Shown here: one piece after another, positions 43,811 through 55,929 of the stretch
How the letters are laid out: each line of letters begins with the position of its first letter
Position numbering within the stretch: the first letter of the stretch is position 1
Origin: Adiantum capillus-veneris
Lineage: Eukaryota > Streptophyta > Polypodiopsida > Polypodiales > Pteridaceae
DNA length: 64,000 nucleotides
Assembly (NCBI GenBank): GCA_014529385.2
Contig: CM043942.1
Coordinates: 50,968,774-51,032,773, forward strand
Reading direction: 5' to 3'
The notes under the pieces: model-generated
Told to the model about the DNA's origin: nothing
The model's input: only the letters and a program-made list of their open reading frames with translations
Database searches by the model: none
Program-made: the position numbers and the translations under genes

Positions 43811-44385
43811 ACTCTGTGAGAAAGTAATGTCTGAATCCCATGCCCCTTCTTATGCCTAGCATAGATGGATTCAACTTACTCTTCAAGTAGTAGAGACCTA
43901 CTTCTATTGGCCTGCCATGAAAGTAGACATACAAGGAGTAGAGACCTACTTCTATTGGCCTGCCATGAAAGTAGACATACAAGGGTATGTTTTGAAATGC
44001 GTGGTATGCCAAAAGACAAAGTATGATAGAGGGACGCAACCAAGATTGCTCCAGGCATTTCCAATGCCTAATTCACCATGTGAGATAATATCCATGGATT
44101 TTATCATTGAATTGCCCAAGTCTATCCATGAGAATACAAGAATATGGACAATAGTTGTTGACAAGTTTAGCAAACAAGCACATTCTATACCTGTCAAGAA
44201 GACTATTAAGGCACATCAAATCGCAACCCTCTTTATATGTCAGATTTTTAAGTACCATGCCTTGCCAACATCCATAGTGTCAAACAAAGATCCTAGAATG
44301 ACCAGTAATTTTTGGAAGGGTCTCTTTGAGAATCTAGGAACAAGGCTAAATTTCTCTTTGGCCTATCATCCACAAACGAGAGTCA
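43811..44385 (+). pseudogene. Element A integrase, first copy (truncated)
   Basis: The frame has GYVLKCVVCQKTKYD (zinc-binding end), ISMDFIIELPKS (first Asp), VSNKDPRMTSNFWKGLFE (second Asp region, N-K-D in place of S-D-R-D), and LAYHPQT, where it diverges. The catalytic Glu is missing, so it cannot be active. Confidence 0.85.
43890..43985 (+). repeat. 48-bp tandem duplication in integrase zinc-binding region
   Basis: Two adjacent copies of the block encoding VETYFYWPAMKVDIQG, identical except the last base. Being a multiple of three, it adds exactly 16 residues in frame. Confidence 0.95.
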
Positions 44386-46190
44386 AACTTGCAAATATCG
44401 ACTGTGGCACATACCGAAGGATGTGCAGGTTTAGAGGGGGTGGACGTCATGCTGTGGCACGTGCATAGTGGGAACGGAAGCTAAGCCCTACAATATTATA
44501 GATTTTATGTGTATGCCTTAAGTGTGCATAAGTATATGCATTTTCTATTTAGCATGCAAAAAGCTAGTCGAAGTCTGATGTGTCACTCTTGTTGGGAATG
44601 GGCTTTGTCCTATGATCCCAAGCTTCTTTGTGGACCTCTTCTTGGAGCCATGATGAAATAAGCCTATAAAACATACCTCCTATCTACTAGGCATCCTAGG
44701 TTGCATATGACATGTGTAGCATGTCCAAAAGTGGCCTTAGTCATAGTATACCCCATGAGGTGTCATTCTACACATAGTAGGTACACTTTGGAGTGATTAT
44801 GGACCTAGAAAAATCCCTTAGAAAAGTGGTTACGAGTTTGTTTGATGTCATCCATGATGTATGCAAAGCTCTCTCTCAATTATTTAAGAAGATATTTTAT
44901 GCACATGTTCCCACCATAGCTCAACAACTCTTGGCGGCTTAACCCTTGACATGTGGCGGCAAGGAGAAGATATTTGGAGAAAGATCTAGAAGAACCTCTA
45001 GATATTTCTTGAAGAGAAAGATCCAAAAACTTTGAAGATAATTTCAAGATATTTTGAAAAGATAGATACTTGTCACACAAATCCCTTGAATATTTCTAAG
45101 CAAATATGTTCTTCAAGGGGCAACTTCACCTATAAATAGAGCCTCTTGCCCCTCACTTGAGCATCAAGAAAACCATCAGGCAATCAAGTGCTCAAGAAAT
45201 CCTCACTATCGAGCCATCACCCAACCTCCTAGCCATCTCCTTGAGTGAAACTTTCTCTCAATTTCAGCCCAACACATCTTGAGCTTGCTACTTCATGCCT
45301 CAAGCCTTCTATCTCCTCACTTGTAGTACTCATACACTCTATGCAACCTTCTTTCATCAATAAGGAGGCATTGTTGGTGGCTCTCAAATGGTGTTGGGTA
45401 CTACTACTCATCTTCTACTTCATCAAGTTGGCTACAAGACCACAAAGTCTTGAGGTGTGCTTCACTTCTTTGGCTTAAGCTTGTGTGGGTCTTTGTGTTG
45501 TTTGACTGCTTTCTAATCTTTCTTAGATGAATAATCCCAATGGTGTAACCTTTCAACCCTTTCACTTTGTGCAAAATATTAGGATTAATGTTTGTATTAG
45601 CCATAAAGTCCACTTCCAACAGAGAATTGTGTTACTCTTTGGGCCGGAAATACTACGAGAAATTCTTCTTTCTCCACGTCCTCTTATTTGCCACTACTAG
45701 ACTACTCTAATTCTTTCGATGTGCACATATTTATTCTCCTCTAGGGGTTGAGCCTTGCTTTCTTAATATTACTATGACCAAGAAGACTTGTACACACGGC
45801 TCACTCCTATCACCAGGCAAAACATCTACATCTTTGTAAGCACTAAGTCACAATTTCAAAGAACCATTCGTAGTCTATTTGGAGCACAACGACTTGCTGC
45901 TATAAATGCATCAGTGAACCCTTTCATCTTACCTTTGATTAGATATGATCAAAGCCTTCATGTTTTTATCTTTGTTTTGTTTTGAGGGTTTCACGTGTGC
46001 GTATGTGTGTGTGTCTGCATGTAAGACTCCAATGGCTACACACAATGTATTTGCTACAAACACTAAGCTTGCTTAAGTGAAAGCCTTCACAGTCTCCCCA
46101 CAAACCCTCACAGCTAGAGGTCCGGTGCCTTCCTGGCAAGACCGCCAACTCTTTGACAGCGGGACATAGAGGGATTTAGTCTACCCTAAA
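44386..46190. mobile_element. LTR-like sequence with TATA box between two integrase copies
   Basis: Separates the two integrase copies. A plant-type promoter tataaata at 45131 is followed by a capsite-like context and a leader (agagcctcttgcccctc). LTR-like ends are possible around 44592 (TGTTGGGAAT) and about 46170, but no target duplication or primer site was confirmed. Short frames here show no domain. Confidence 0.45.
45131..45138 (+). promoter_or_regulatory. TATA box (tataaata)
   Basis: Strong consensus TATA with a downstream CT-rich start region, typical of LTR promoters. Confidence 0.55.
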
Positions 46191-46194
46191 GGGA

Positions 46195-47425
46195 ATTGAA
46201 ACATATTTCTATTGGCCTACCATGAAAGCAAACATACAAGAGTATGTTTCTAAATGTTTGGTATGCTAAAAGACAAAATTTGATAGAGGGAAGCAACCTC
46301 AATTGCTTCAACCCTTGCCATTCCCTAATTCACCATGGGAGAGCATATCCATGGATTTTATCTTTGGATTGCCTAAGTCTATCCATGGAAATACGGGAAT
46401 ATGGACGATAGTAGACAGGTTTAGTAAACAAGCTCATTTTATACATGTCAAAAAGACTATCAAAGCCCATCAAATGGCAACTCTCATTATTTCACAAATT
46501 TTCAAGTACCATGGCTTGCCAATGTCCATAGTGTCGGATAGAGATCCTAGAATGACCAGTAATTTTTGGAAGGGTCTCTTTGAGAATTTAGGGACAAGGC
46601 TAAACTTCTCTTCGGCATATCATCCACAAACGGATGGCCAAATTGAAATAGCTAACCTAACAATTCTTGATCTACTAATCTACTAAAATTCTATGTAACG
46701 GAAGTAATCAAAGATACCAATGGGAGAAGTACTTACCCTTAGTGGAGTATGCTTACAATAACACTGTACATACTTCCATGGGAAAAGCACCTTTTGAGGT
46801 AATTGAGGGAAGATCAAAAAGTCCCTTGATACTTAAGGTACATGGAAAGATCTTCGATGCATATGAGTATAGCCGAGACCTACAAGAATCTTTTCAAAAG
46901 ATTAAGGATGCTATCTCTATCTCACAGCAAAGGAAAAAGGCTGCTGCTGACAAGCACAGAAGAGCCCAAGCCTTTAAAGAAAATGATTGGGTCTTATTAA
47001 AATTTCCCAAGGCTGGACTAAGGCACACGACGGGCAAGAATCGTATGGGACACCAAAAGTACTATGCTAAACTAGCAAAAAGATTCTTAGGCTAATCAAT
47101 GAGATGGCCTATCAACTCAAGTTGCCCAATCACTGTCTCATACACAATTCTTTCCATGTGTGCCTATTAAAGCCTTACAAAGGAGAGCCACCTCAAGAAC
47201 CAACTACTGAAGACCCACCGGAGATCGAGGACCAAGAAGAGGTGCTGCAGCCCGAGTCCATTCTCTGACATGAAGACAAGGTATTAAGAGGCGGTAAGAC
47301 TCTCCGACGATATCTTATTAAGTTTAAGAATTATCCTTTTGAAGATGCTAGATGGATGCAAGGCATACAATTAAAGGATAACCTAAATTTTGTCAATGCT
47401 TACAATGCTTCCCAAGAGTAAGCAA
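46195..47425 (+). pseudogene. Gypsy integrase, second copy, with chromodomain-like end
   Basis: The frame from 46303 has ISMDFIFGLPKS (Asp), VDRFSKQAHFIHVKKTIKAH, SDRDPRMTSNFW (Asp) and YHPQTDGQIEIAN (Glu), spaced 35 residues after the second Asp, so the catalytic triad is complete. A frame break near 46690 leads to VEYAYNNTVHTSMGKAPFEV and KKAAADKHRRAQAF. Further on, MAYQLKLPNHCLIHNSFHV and a chromodomain-like LRRYLIKFKNYPFEDARW (about 47300-47350) follow. It belongs to the same family as the first copy. It is followed by a polypurine tract and 3' LTR. Confidence 0.85.
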
Positions 47426-47759
47426 ATATACAAATGTTAAAAATGAACAAAGTTTTTGTCTTATAAGACTCTCTTTTTCTTTATTGTGCACAAAAATGAA
47501 GTAGTATGCATGCTTAGATCAAGTTTGTGGAGATGACGTCTCCCGAACACCAAGTAGAGCTTGTCACTCTACTATGGAAGACTGATAGGACTAATGTGCA
47601 GACATGCTTGCGGCAGCTTAGGCTCTCAAGTGCCAAATGGACTAGTCATTCATTCTGGAACAATGTTGTAGGGTAACATAGGGATCCTCTACCCGCTAAG
47701 AAAAATGACTCATGAATATGCTTTATCTTCTCTACACCATAGTCGAGGATGACTATGAT

Positions 47760-47773
47760 TTCAAGAGAGAGGT
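47760..47773 (+). other. Element A polypurine tract
   Basis: caagagagaggtaa lies directly before the 3' LTR start TGTCATAATAATC. Confidence 0.6.
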
Positions 47774-48153
47774 AATGTCATAATAATCAATTTCTAATTC
47801 TTCTAAATGATTTTCTCATGTTAAACTGATCATTTAATATGGGGAAGTGCCAAGGGAGAAAAAGATAGAATATTGGTTAAGTTAGCAGACCAGCCACAAT
47901 AGGGATCCAAAGGTGGGAAAATAGGGATCCAAAAGGGGGGCCATCTGCAAAAGAGCTATGTGCAACAATGGGCTTAAAAGACCCTAAGGTTCAGCCCATT
48001 AAGACTTCCAAAATGCTAAGGTTCCAAAATCCAAAGGTTGTGTCCAAATGTCAAACATTAGGGAAATTGGATGCTTTGTGTGTGCCCAAAAAGTCTTCAT
48101 CCATCCCTACATAGGAGGGGGCGAGCCTTGCAAGTAGGGGATGAGAGAGAAGA

Positions 48154-48209
<56 letters not shown>

Positions 48210-49409
48210 GCTCCCTTTACACAAAGGGAATGAGGGACACATGTCAGCTCCCTAGCCCAGATGCCCACAAGGTGTACTCAAATCCTATTGGATGGCCTTG
48301 GAGGTGGACCAATGAGAATTAGGCTAGAGTAAATCTAGTTTAATTAATTAAAAAACACTTAATAAAAGAACCAATGGGAATTAAGCTCTCTAGAAGACTA
48401 TTGGACAGTCTCCCGAGGGGTCCAATGAGCACTCAGCGGCCCAATGGCTTGCCTGATTCCTATTGGCCAGGAGTCAAAGGGGTCCAATGAGAGTTTAGTT
48501 GGATTAAATAATTACCTAAAGCTCTCACAAAAGGGGGACACATGCCAGAAGGCTATCACTTATGTTGCTTAATTGTCATTGGCTAAGCCTGGGGAGGTCC
48601 AATAGGATGCTAGCATGAGTAATTAGCAAGGGGGGTCGACCAAGAGAGATAGGGGGCTGATTTTTGAAAGGCATTATCACACACACACTCACACAATCTC
48701 ATGTGTGAAGCAAAGAAGACTCTCTCTCTTTCTTCTCTCTCTCTCTCTCTCTCTCTTCTCAAGCTTTAATGGAAAGCTTATCACCTACTCCAAGCTTGTG
48801 AGAAGGGAGGCCTACATCAACAACTCTTGGCTTTGTGATGCAAATCCAACCAAGAGCCAAGCTTCAATGCATGCTCATCTCGTCTACCATGCTAATTACT
48901 AAGCTAAGCTATGCTAATATGAGTGATTATGTGAGGAGATGTACATCTTTCTCGTAAGAATACTCCTCCTTCCTCTCAATCTACTCTTATAGCCCGCTAG
49001 CTCTCACCATCTTCGAAGGTGTGTGAGGTCTTGGGTCTGAGACCGTGAGGGAATTGATATTGTGTTTGATAAGTGTTTTGCTTGGTGCATGAAGTTTCCA
49101 TCTTCATTGCACTAGCTAGTATTGAAGGAACACAAAGAATTGTATTGTAAAATGTCTCTCTTGATGGGAGAAACCATAATACAAAGCCTTTTGGAGGGGG
49201 GACCGGCTCCATATAAATCCGGTCCTCAATTGTTGTCAATAGCTTAGTTTCTCTCTCTTTTGAAGTATTGTTCATGCTATCTAACAAGGTGTTATGGCTT
49301 TTGTTGCTCTCTCCACCCTAGCACTCTTGTTATTCTCATTAGTAATCTATTCTAATGAAATGCTCACTATGTTCATGCTATTTTCTGCTACACACAATTA
49401 AATGCTACA
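47774..49409 (+). mobile_element. Element A 3' LTR (about 1.6 kb)
   Basis: Starts TGTCATAATAATC after a polypurine tract and ends ...aatgctaca. Its last ~280 bases match the truncated 5' LTR at 30135-30467. It carries a (CA)n run and a CT run. The start is by PPT context; the full 5' LTR is not available for comparison. Confidence 0.65.
48153..48208. repeat. (CA)n microsatellite in the 3' LTR
   Basis: About 27 CA units, giving a poly-His/Thr frame that is an artefact. Confidence 0.95.
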
Positions 49410-50965
49410 CCAAAAGTTTTCCTGTGGGTGTGAGTAAGTGTGTGGAGGAGGCACCTTCCATTTCAAACCTTTTTCTTGAGTAGCAAGGTATATCTTCAAT
49501 CAAAGTGCATATATGAGATCTGCAAAAAATGTTGGTGCATTGTTTCCACATATTTATCAAAGATTGGACAACGTTTCAACTGTTTGAAATGCTTATATTG
49601 CTTGGTTACAACTGTAGGTAGTTGTGATCATGGCAATCAACTAAGATTCGGGTAGAGAGAAGACCCATTCATGCCAGATTGTCAGATAGCAAACAGGTGG
49701 TTCTTTTATTGAAATGTTTATGGAGTCATTGTCATACCATTATTTTTGGTTTTGCCCCCCCCCCCCCCCCCCTCTCTCTCTCATGTCACTACCGGTTGAA
49801 GAAATGCTAAGCCTTCTATTGGCTTAAGAGTAGCAGAGTCACACGCCGTCTTTAACTTATAGCTCTTTGTTCTTTTGTATCTTGCTCGCCCAATGCCTTC
49901 TTTGATTCACAACCCATGAGGCAAGCGCATGCACGCACACCTGTGTTTAACAAAACTTGGAAAACATACAAATAAGAGTCATATTGAGTATATTTGAACG
50001 TTTTTAGATTTATTTTCCACAATTTCAGAGGTCGTCTCTTATAGGTCTTTGCTCGTTTTGATGTGTGCATGTGAGCAAATGCACACCCTTGTTTTTCAAA
50101 ACTTGGAGAACCTACAAATAAGAGTCATAGTGAGTATATTTGAAGGTTTTTAGATTTAATTTTCCACCATTTAAGAGGTCATCTAACCTTCAAATGTTTA
50201 ATTTGACAGTAAATTTCAAATTTTGTAGGTGGGATTACAGGTTTATTTCGAGCATGTGCAGTATGCAAACACATTCTCTCATAATGATTTTCACACTTCG
50301 AAAGGAGTACCAAAATGTCATCCAAAGAGTTTCATAAAAAAGTCACGAGGTAATTTATTTTTTAAAAAATTAAACACTAGATTTTTTGTCCATCTCCCCC
50401 ACTTCAAGTTGGGTGCCTTGTGCACACACAAACTTACACACCTTTCTTTGTTTACCGATTTAGCTCTTCACTTATGGGTAAGGTCAGCCCATGATTCTTC
50501 CATGCCGTGTGAATGGTGTATATGATGAGATTGCCTCGCTCCATATTCTCTAAGTTTAATTTTTCCAAGAATCCCCATCAATTTAAACTTTTCTATGGAA
50601 CTTCTCTCCTAGATTTGCCCCCTTACTCACTATGTAATATCAGGCACACTTGCTAGTTGGCCTTCTTTGACACCGCTCATACCACTAGGGTTGCACTAGT
50701 CCTCTCAATTGTGCCATAGATCTGAGTCCAAACTATGAAAGCTGTAGATCATGCCGAATAGTGAGCAGTAGCATACTTTTGGTCGAGCAGGGGCGCGCCC
50801 AAAATGGGGGTGGGTGCGTAAGGGACGGATAATACATCATACAAAACACGCACATACTGGCGCGCGCACACACACTATGTTTTATGTAGTCATGATTCAA
50901 CCTTGTAGAACGAGTCCAATACTTAAACACCAAGCTACACATTCATTATTCCCCTTTAAATAACA
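49410..50965. other. Non-coding region with a duplicated segment
   Basis: No supported gene. The segments at about 49953-50037 and 50098-50184 are an imperfect direct duplication of about 145-bp period (shared aaaacttgg(a/g)aaac and acaaataagagtcata blocks). A C18 tract lies at 49755-49772. Confidence 0.6.
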
Positions 50966-50998
50966 CTAGTATGTGACCCGCGCGTTGCTGCGGCTAAG
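50966..50998 (-). mobile_element. Helitron-like 3' terminus 1
   Basis: On the minus strand: CCGC...GCGG hairpin (CCGCAGCAACGCGCGG), then GTCACATA and CTAG, followed by T. A GC-rich hairpin about ten bases before CTRR is the hallmark of a canonical Helitron 3' end. Confidence 0.5.
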
Positions 50999-51064
50999 AA
51001 GAAGCAATCATGGCACTCTCCTCCCTCACCTTCCCCTAACGGTGGCAGCATGTACATATATACA

Positions 51065-51098
51065 TTAGTATGTGACCCGTGCATCGATGTGGTTGAGA
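51065..51098 (-). mobile_element. Helitron-like 3' terminus 2
   Basis: A second, more decayed copy of the same terminus: CCACATCGATGCACGGG hairpin region, then TCACATA and CTAA before T. It lies 99 bases from the first. The surrounding ~90 bases (aagaagaagc(a/g)at, ggcactctcctccctcacctt) are duplicated too. Confidence 0.45.
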
Positions 51099-51143
51099 AG
51101 AAGCGATTGTGGCACTCTCCTCCCTCACCTTCTTCGAAGGTGG

Positions 51144-51146
<3 letters not shown>

Positions 51147-51183
<37 letters not shown>

Positions 51184-51313
51184 CACACACATGTCACATA
51201 CATACACACACGCATGTCCATGCTTTGACATCGGCCTATCTATGATCTTAGAAGAGGATTCACACAATCAAATGCACTCTTGTCGAATTTAATAATGGGC
51301 TTTTCATAAACCT

Positions 51314-51383
<70 letters not shown>
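51147..51383. repeat. (TA)n and (CT)n microsatellites
   Basis: About 17 TA units at 51147-51181 and about 28 CT units at 51327-51383. Confidence 0.95.
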
Positions 51384-51385
<2 letters not shown>

Positions 51386-52040
51386 CCCTACACCCCGCGA
51401 AAAACTTGATTACATTTAGAGTTGGCATGTGGATGGATTAACTTTGCCATAAGCAAACCAATCCCCCTCTATTTGTAGAAACATACTCAACCCTCCAGGT
51501 TTCTTTAGTCTCTCTTTTGTGTACGCGTGCGTATACACACTCATCCCAACAATCAACAACTCGGTGGGGGAGGGGACGAGGGTGCTCGTGACACATGGAG
51601 GTGTCAATTTTTCAAGAAATTTAAGAAAGAGTAGAGGAGTACCTCTTTAGAGTAATGTTTAAAATTTTAAAAATATTAAATTACACAATTTGTAAAAATA
51701 ATATCAATATTGGTCTTGAAAACATTCCCTTGAAAAAAAAATCCAAATATATCTTTAAAAGCCATATTTGCATTGAGTAGAAAAAACCTCCTCAAACTTA
51801 TCTTTTTTTAATGATTTATCCTCGTAGAGGAGAAAGTCTTTTGTCAAAAAAAAACAAAGGAAGTTTTTTTATTTTTCATTGTCTTTAGGAGAGGCTTTTC
51901 TTGTAGTTTTTGGTTTTTTAATTTGTGCGTGTAGCTAGTTGTACTTGGTTCTCACATTTCCAATTTGTTCCTCTAGTTCTCTCAAATTCATCATCATCTA
52001 GGTATTCTCAGAGATTTTTCAAATAATACGAATAAGCCTT
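51384..52040. other. AT-rich non-coding stretch
   Basis: No supported gene. Blocks at about 51420-51900 recur at 53230-53780 in the left palindrome arm (for example ttggcatgtggatgg versus ttggcatatggttgg), an older diverged duplication. Confidence 0.6.
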
Positions 52041-52262
52041 TTTTGAGAGAGAGAGAGAGAGAGAGCATTTAAAATTCCCTTTCTATTACCTACATGTAGT
52101 AGATTGGTCATCCAAATTCCCTTCTAGGAAATAGATTCAGAGTTCAAGATTTATTGGAGGTAGAACTAATCTTCTTTTTCTTCTTCATCCAAATTCCCTT
52201 CTAAGAAACAGATTCAGAGTTCAAGATTTATTGGAGGTAGAACTAATCTTCTTTTTCTTCTT

Positions 52263-52308
<46 letters not shown>

Positions 52309-52366
52309 TTTACTGAAAACTGAAGATACTTTGTTGTGAGTAGTTGTTGAAAATCAACGTCTCTAT

Positions 52367-52402
<36 letters not shown>

Positions 52403-52440
52403 CTATTTCTTTTCATTGATCAGTGTCTCTATATTGTCTG

Positions 52441-52489
<49 letters not shown>

Positions 52490-52529
52490 TTCTTTTTCTT
52501 TTCATTGATCAGTGGCTCTATATTGTCTG

Positions 52530-52614
<85 letters not shown>

Positions 52615-52674
52615 GTGGGTGAATTCTCAGAGATTTTTCAAATAATACGAATAAGCCTTTTTTGAGAGAGACAT

Positions 52675-52724
<50 letters not shown>

Positions 52725-52850
52725 TAATTAAAATTTCCTTTTTGTTGCCTACATGTAGTAGATTGGTTATCCAAATTCCCTTCTAAGAAACAGATTAAGA
52801 GTTCAAAATTTATTGGAGGTAGAACTAATATTCTTTTTCTTCTTCATCCT

Positions 52851-52882
<32 letters not shown>

Positions 52883-52986
52883 TTTACTAAAAATTGAGGA
52901 TATTTTAATGTGAGTAATTGTTGAAAATCAACGCCTCTATGATCTCTCTCTCTCTCTCTCCCCTATTTCTTTTCATTGATCAGTGG

Positions 52987-53080
<94 letters not shown>

Positions 53081-53192
53081 TATATCACACACACAACGTC
53101 TCTTTGCTCTCTTCTTCTCGTTGATTGGCTCTCTCTTTTAACACACACAACCTCTATCAACTCTCTTCTTCTCATTGATTGATGCCCTCTGA

Positions 53193-53226
<34 letters not shown>

Positions 53227-53337
53227 TCTCTCTAGTGAACTACATTTGGAGTTGGCATATGGTTGGCTTAACTTTGCGATAAGCAAGCAAACCCCCCCTC
53301 TATTCATAGAAAGATACTCAACTTTCGAGTTTTCCTT

Positions 53338-53398
<61 letters not shown>

Positions 53399-53400
53399 TG
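52040..53400. repeat. Dense microsatellite cluster with duplicated spacers
   Basis: Long (CT)n tracts (for example 52532-52612 and 53340-53395), (TA)n at 53022-53078 and (GATA)-type runs. A spacer block with aaattcccttctaagaaacagatt and ggaggtagaactaat occurs three times (about 52107, 52184 and 52770), showing tandem duplication. Confidence 0.9.
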
Positions 53401-53796
53401 CGTACACACTCATCGCAAAAAATCAACAACCTGGTGGGAGAGGGGACGGGATAGCACGTTTCCTCGTGACTTATGGAGATGTCAATTTTTCTAGAACTTT
53501 AAGAAAGAGTATATGAGTGTCTCTTTAGAGTAATTTTCAAAATTTTAAAATACAAAATTATAGAATTTATTAAAATAATATCAATATTGATCTTGAAAAA
53601 ATCCCCTTGAAAATAATAATCCTAATATATCTTCAAATTCAAAAGTCAAATTTGCATTGAGGAGTAAAATTCCCCTCCAATTTACCTTTTTTGTATGAGA
53701 CATATTTTATGTAGAGTGAAAAGTCTTTTGGCAAAAGAAAGAAAGTAAATCTTTTTTTTCATTGTCAAAAGGAGGTCATTCCACAAGTCCCCTTTT

Positions 53797-54850
53797 TATT
53801 TTTAATAGCAAAACTCACAATTTTGAGTGAATTATATTTATCAACCCAAATAATTACAAGGTCTTGTCATGCTCATGTTGAGCCATGACATCATCCAGGG
53901 ACCATAATTACAACGGCTATCAGGGCAGCCATCCCCCCAACTCGCCCCCTTATCCTTGATACAAAGAGTCCCTTATCATGTTCTTTTGAGATCTTTTAAT
54001 TACCGATAGCCAAGATTTTCCCCTGTCCTAGGTGTGCCCTCTACTGTCAACAAAGTGCAAGTAGTCCTAGACCAATCCTCCGAGTGTTGCTTGCATCCGA
54101 GCATCCATATTAGCACTTTGCTTTCTTGTATAATTTTCTGCGAAGCTTGCCACCGCAAGACCTCCTTCAAACACACGGCGGTTTCCTTGTCTGCCATACA
54201 TTATGTAAGAAGACGTACCTGACGATTTGAGTGTTGATGAGGATGTCAGGATCACCCAAATTCTTTCCCTCCAAGGAAGAGAATCAGTCCTGTAAAAACT
54301 AATTTTCCATGTTCGCTTTGGACCCACTTACATATTTTCCCTGTGAGGCCTTTGATAGTTGGGCAATCCATGAAGAGGTGAGCCATATCTTCACTAGCCA
54401 ACATGCATCCTGACCCAATCCCTCTTTCCTAAATCTTCACCCCCGTCGATAGAGCACCCAGATTACCTTCCACAAAAATACCTTCATGTGTTGCGGAACC
54501 TTTGGCTTCCAGATGTTCTCCATTACTTGCTCCCACCTTTCCTCCGGCCATTGATCTTGTTCAGGGGGCTAGACCAATTCTTCTTATGTATCATTGTCTG
54601 ATAGATGTCTTTAGGATGGGGTTTCCATAAGAGACTGCTTCTGGGCCATTTCCAGGCATTCCCGTTTAACTCCGAATCACAGATAGGCATCACTATATTG
54701 ACAAGCTCTTTCCTCACTTTGTGGACCAACAAGACCTCCAAGATATTTAGTTGGTACTGGGTAACTAGAAGGTCAATGGTTTTCCAACTCTTGTTGTCAC
54801 CGTCCCATAAGTGCCCCAGTCTACAAGTCTTACTCCTTCACTTTTGCACT
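53797..54850 (-). pseudogene. LINE C 3' fragment, left arm copy
   Basis: Minus strand: connecting region (SWKTIDLLVTQYQLN), DIYQTMIHKKNWSSPLNK, GVKIQERGIGSGCMLASEDMA-type zinc region, and RNRRVFEGGL; it ends in the conserved tail with ACTCACAATTTTGAG (53808-53827, one mismatch) and a T-run. A 5'-truncated LINE of about 1 kb inserted beside the Helentron before the inverted duplication, since both arms have it. Confidence 0.8.
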
Positions 54851-55289
54851 TTAGATTAAATGTTTTGTATTTAAACAAGTGATAAAATCACGAGGCTTTC
54901 CCTTAATGGATGAACAAAGAACTCTCGTACTAAATCGGCACTCTCTGTCTCAAATGTAAGTAGAGTTGCTCTTCTTTCTCACTGAGTTTCAAAAAAGCAT
55001 ATTTCATATTGAATTGTGTTTAGCCCAAGCTCTACAGTTATTGAAAAGAGTGAAAAATTCACGAGGCGTGCATATATGAAATCAAGACAACAGGAAAATA
55101 TTCGCAAGTGATAAAGAGGAATATCAAATGTTAAAATAGCTTGTATACAAAGTAGAAGTTTGGCGCTTGTGTATACATCTGGAAAAAGCTTGGCAAAGGA
55201 AGTGAATGTTGTAGTTGCATGTGTTTTTGCTTTTGTTTAATGGGAGGGAGGGGAGAGGGAGAGAGAGAGAGGGGGGAGGGGGGGGGGAG
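54851..55289 (-). other. Helentron 3' flank with paired hairpins
   Basis: Non-coding DNA between the LINE fragment and the end of the endonuclease frame. Minus strand has two copies of GCCTCGTGA followed by a short hairpin (near 54893 and 55074), about 174 bases apart in the mirror arm. This may include the transposon 3' terminus. Confidence 0.4.
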
Positions 55290-55929
55290 GGGTTTACTTT
55301 GGGAGCAAAAGATGTATAGAAGAGTGATCTACTGTGGATGGCATAGGAGTTTTTAGCCAAATGTGATCGAGCTTCAAGTTGTACACTGTGGTCACATCAT
55401 GGATTTTTTGTTTGTATCCATGAGAGTGTAGTTCCCTTTCCAAGAGTTGATAGTGAGTATTTTTGAGGTTGTTGTCAATGTTGAAGTCGCCAATGATGAT
55501 GCTTGTTTCAATGTTGACAGGTGCATGGATCACACTCTTTAGTATTAGTAGCAAGGAATCCAATGGATTTTTTGGTGATTTGTAAACTGAGACTACATGG
55601 AGCAAAAGTTCTCCGTGTATAGAAATGAAAGCTTCAATGACTTCAATTCCAAGGGCTGATAGTTTCTTTGTGGAGTGAACAATGACATGGTACTTGTGAA
55701 AGATTGACATACCAAATTTGTTGTAATAATGAATGTGGTTGAAATCTGGTGCAAGTGGGTTAAAGAAAGTGTTTTGTCTTGTTTCTTGGAGGCATAGAAT
55801 GTCTGACATCATTAAATTTGGATCACTTTTAATTTGGTGAAGATGCTTCTGGATGGAGACAACATTTAGGGATTGAATGATGTAGTGTGTCTCTTGGAAG
55901 TGGAAAGCAAGGAGATCAAGTGTTCCCAT
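55290..55929 (-). pseudogene. EEP endonuclease domain of a Helentron-like transposon
   Basis: 211-codon frame of the endonuclease/exonuclease/phosphatase family. Catalytic blocks: LNVVS, LQET (E49), GDFNID (D148, N150), LDHIW (D188) and DHSS (D201, H202). The left-arm copy lacks nine residues before the last motif, including FWS, which are present in the right arm. A one-base deletion at its start separates it from the helicase; the right arm has no such break. An EEP domain fused after PIF1 defines the Helentron type of rolling-circle transposon. Confidence 0.85.

Noticed and set aside
52502-53409. Open frames of Ser-Leu, Arg-Glu or Tyr-Ile repeats
   Set aside because: They are translations of (CT)n, (GA)n and (TA)n microsatellites; no other coding signal.
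55294-55929. EEP domain as a LINE endonuclease
   Set aside because: LINE sequence is nearby, but the right arm shows this EEP in the same open frame as the PIF1 helicase end, so it belongs to the Helentron. LINE C in the arms starts downstream of it.
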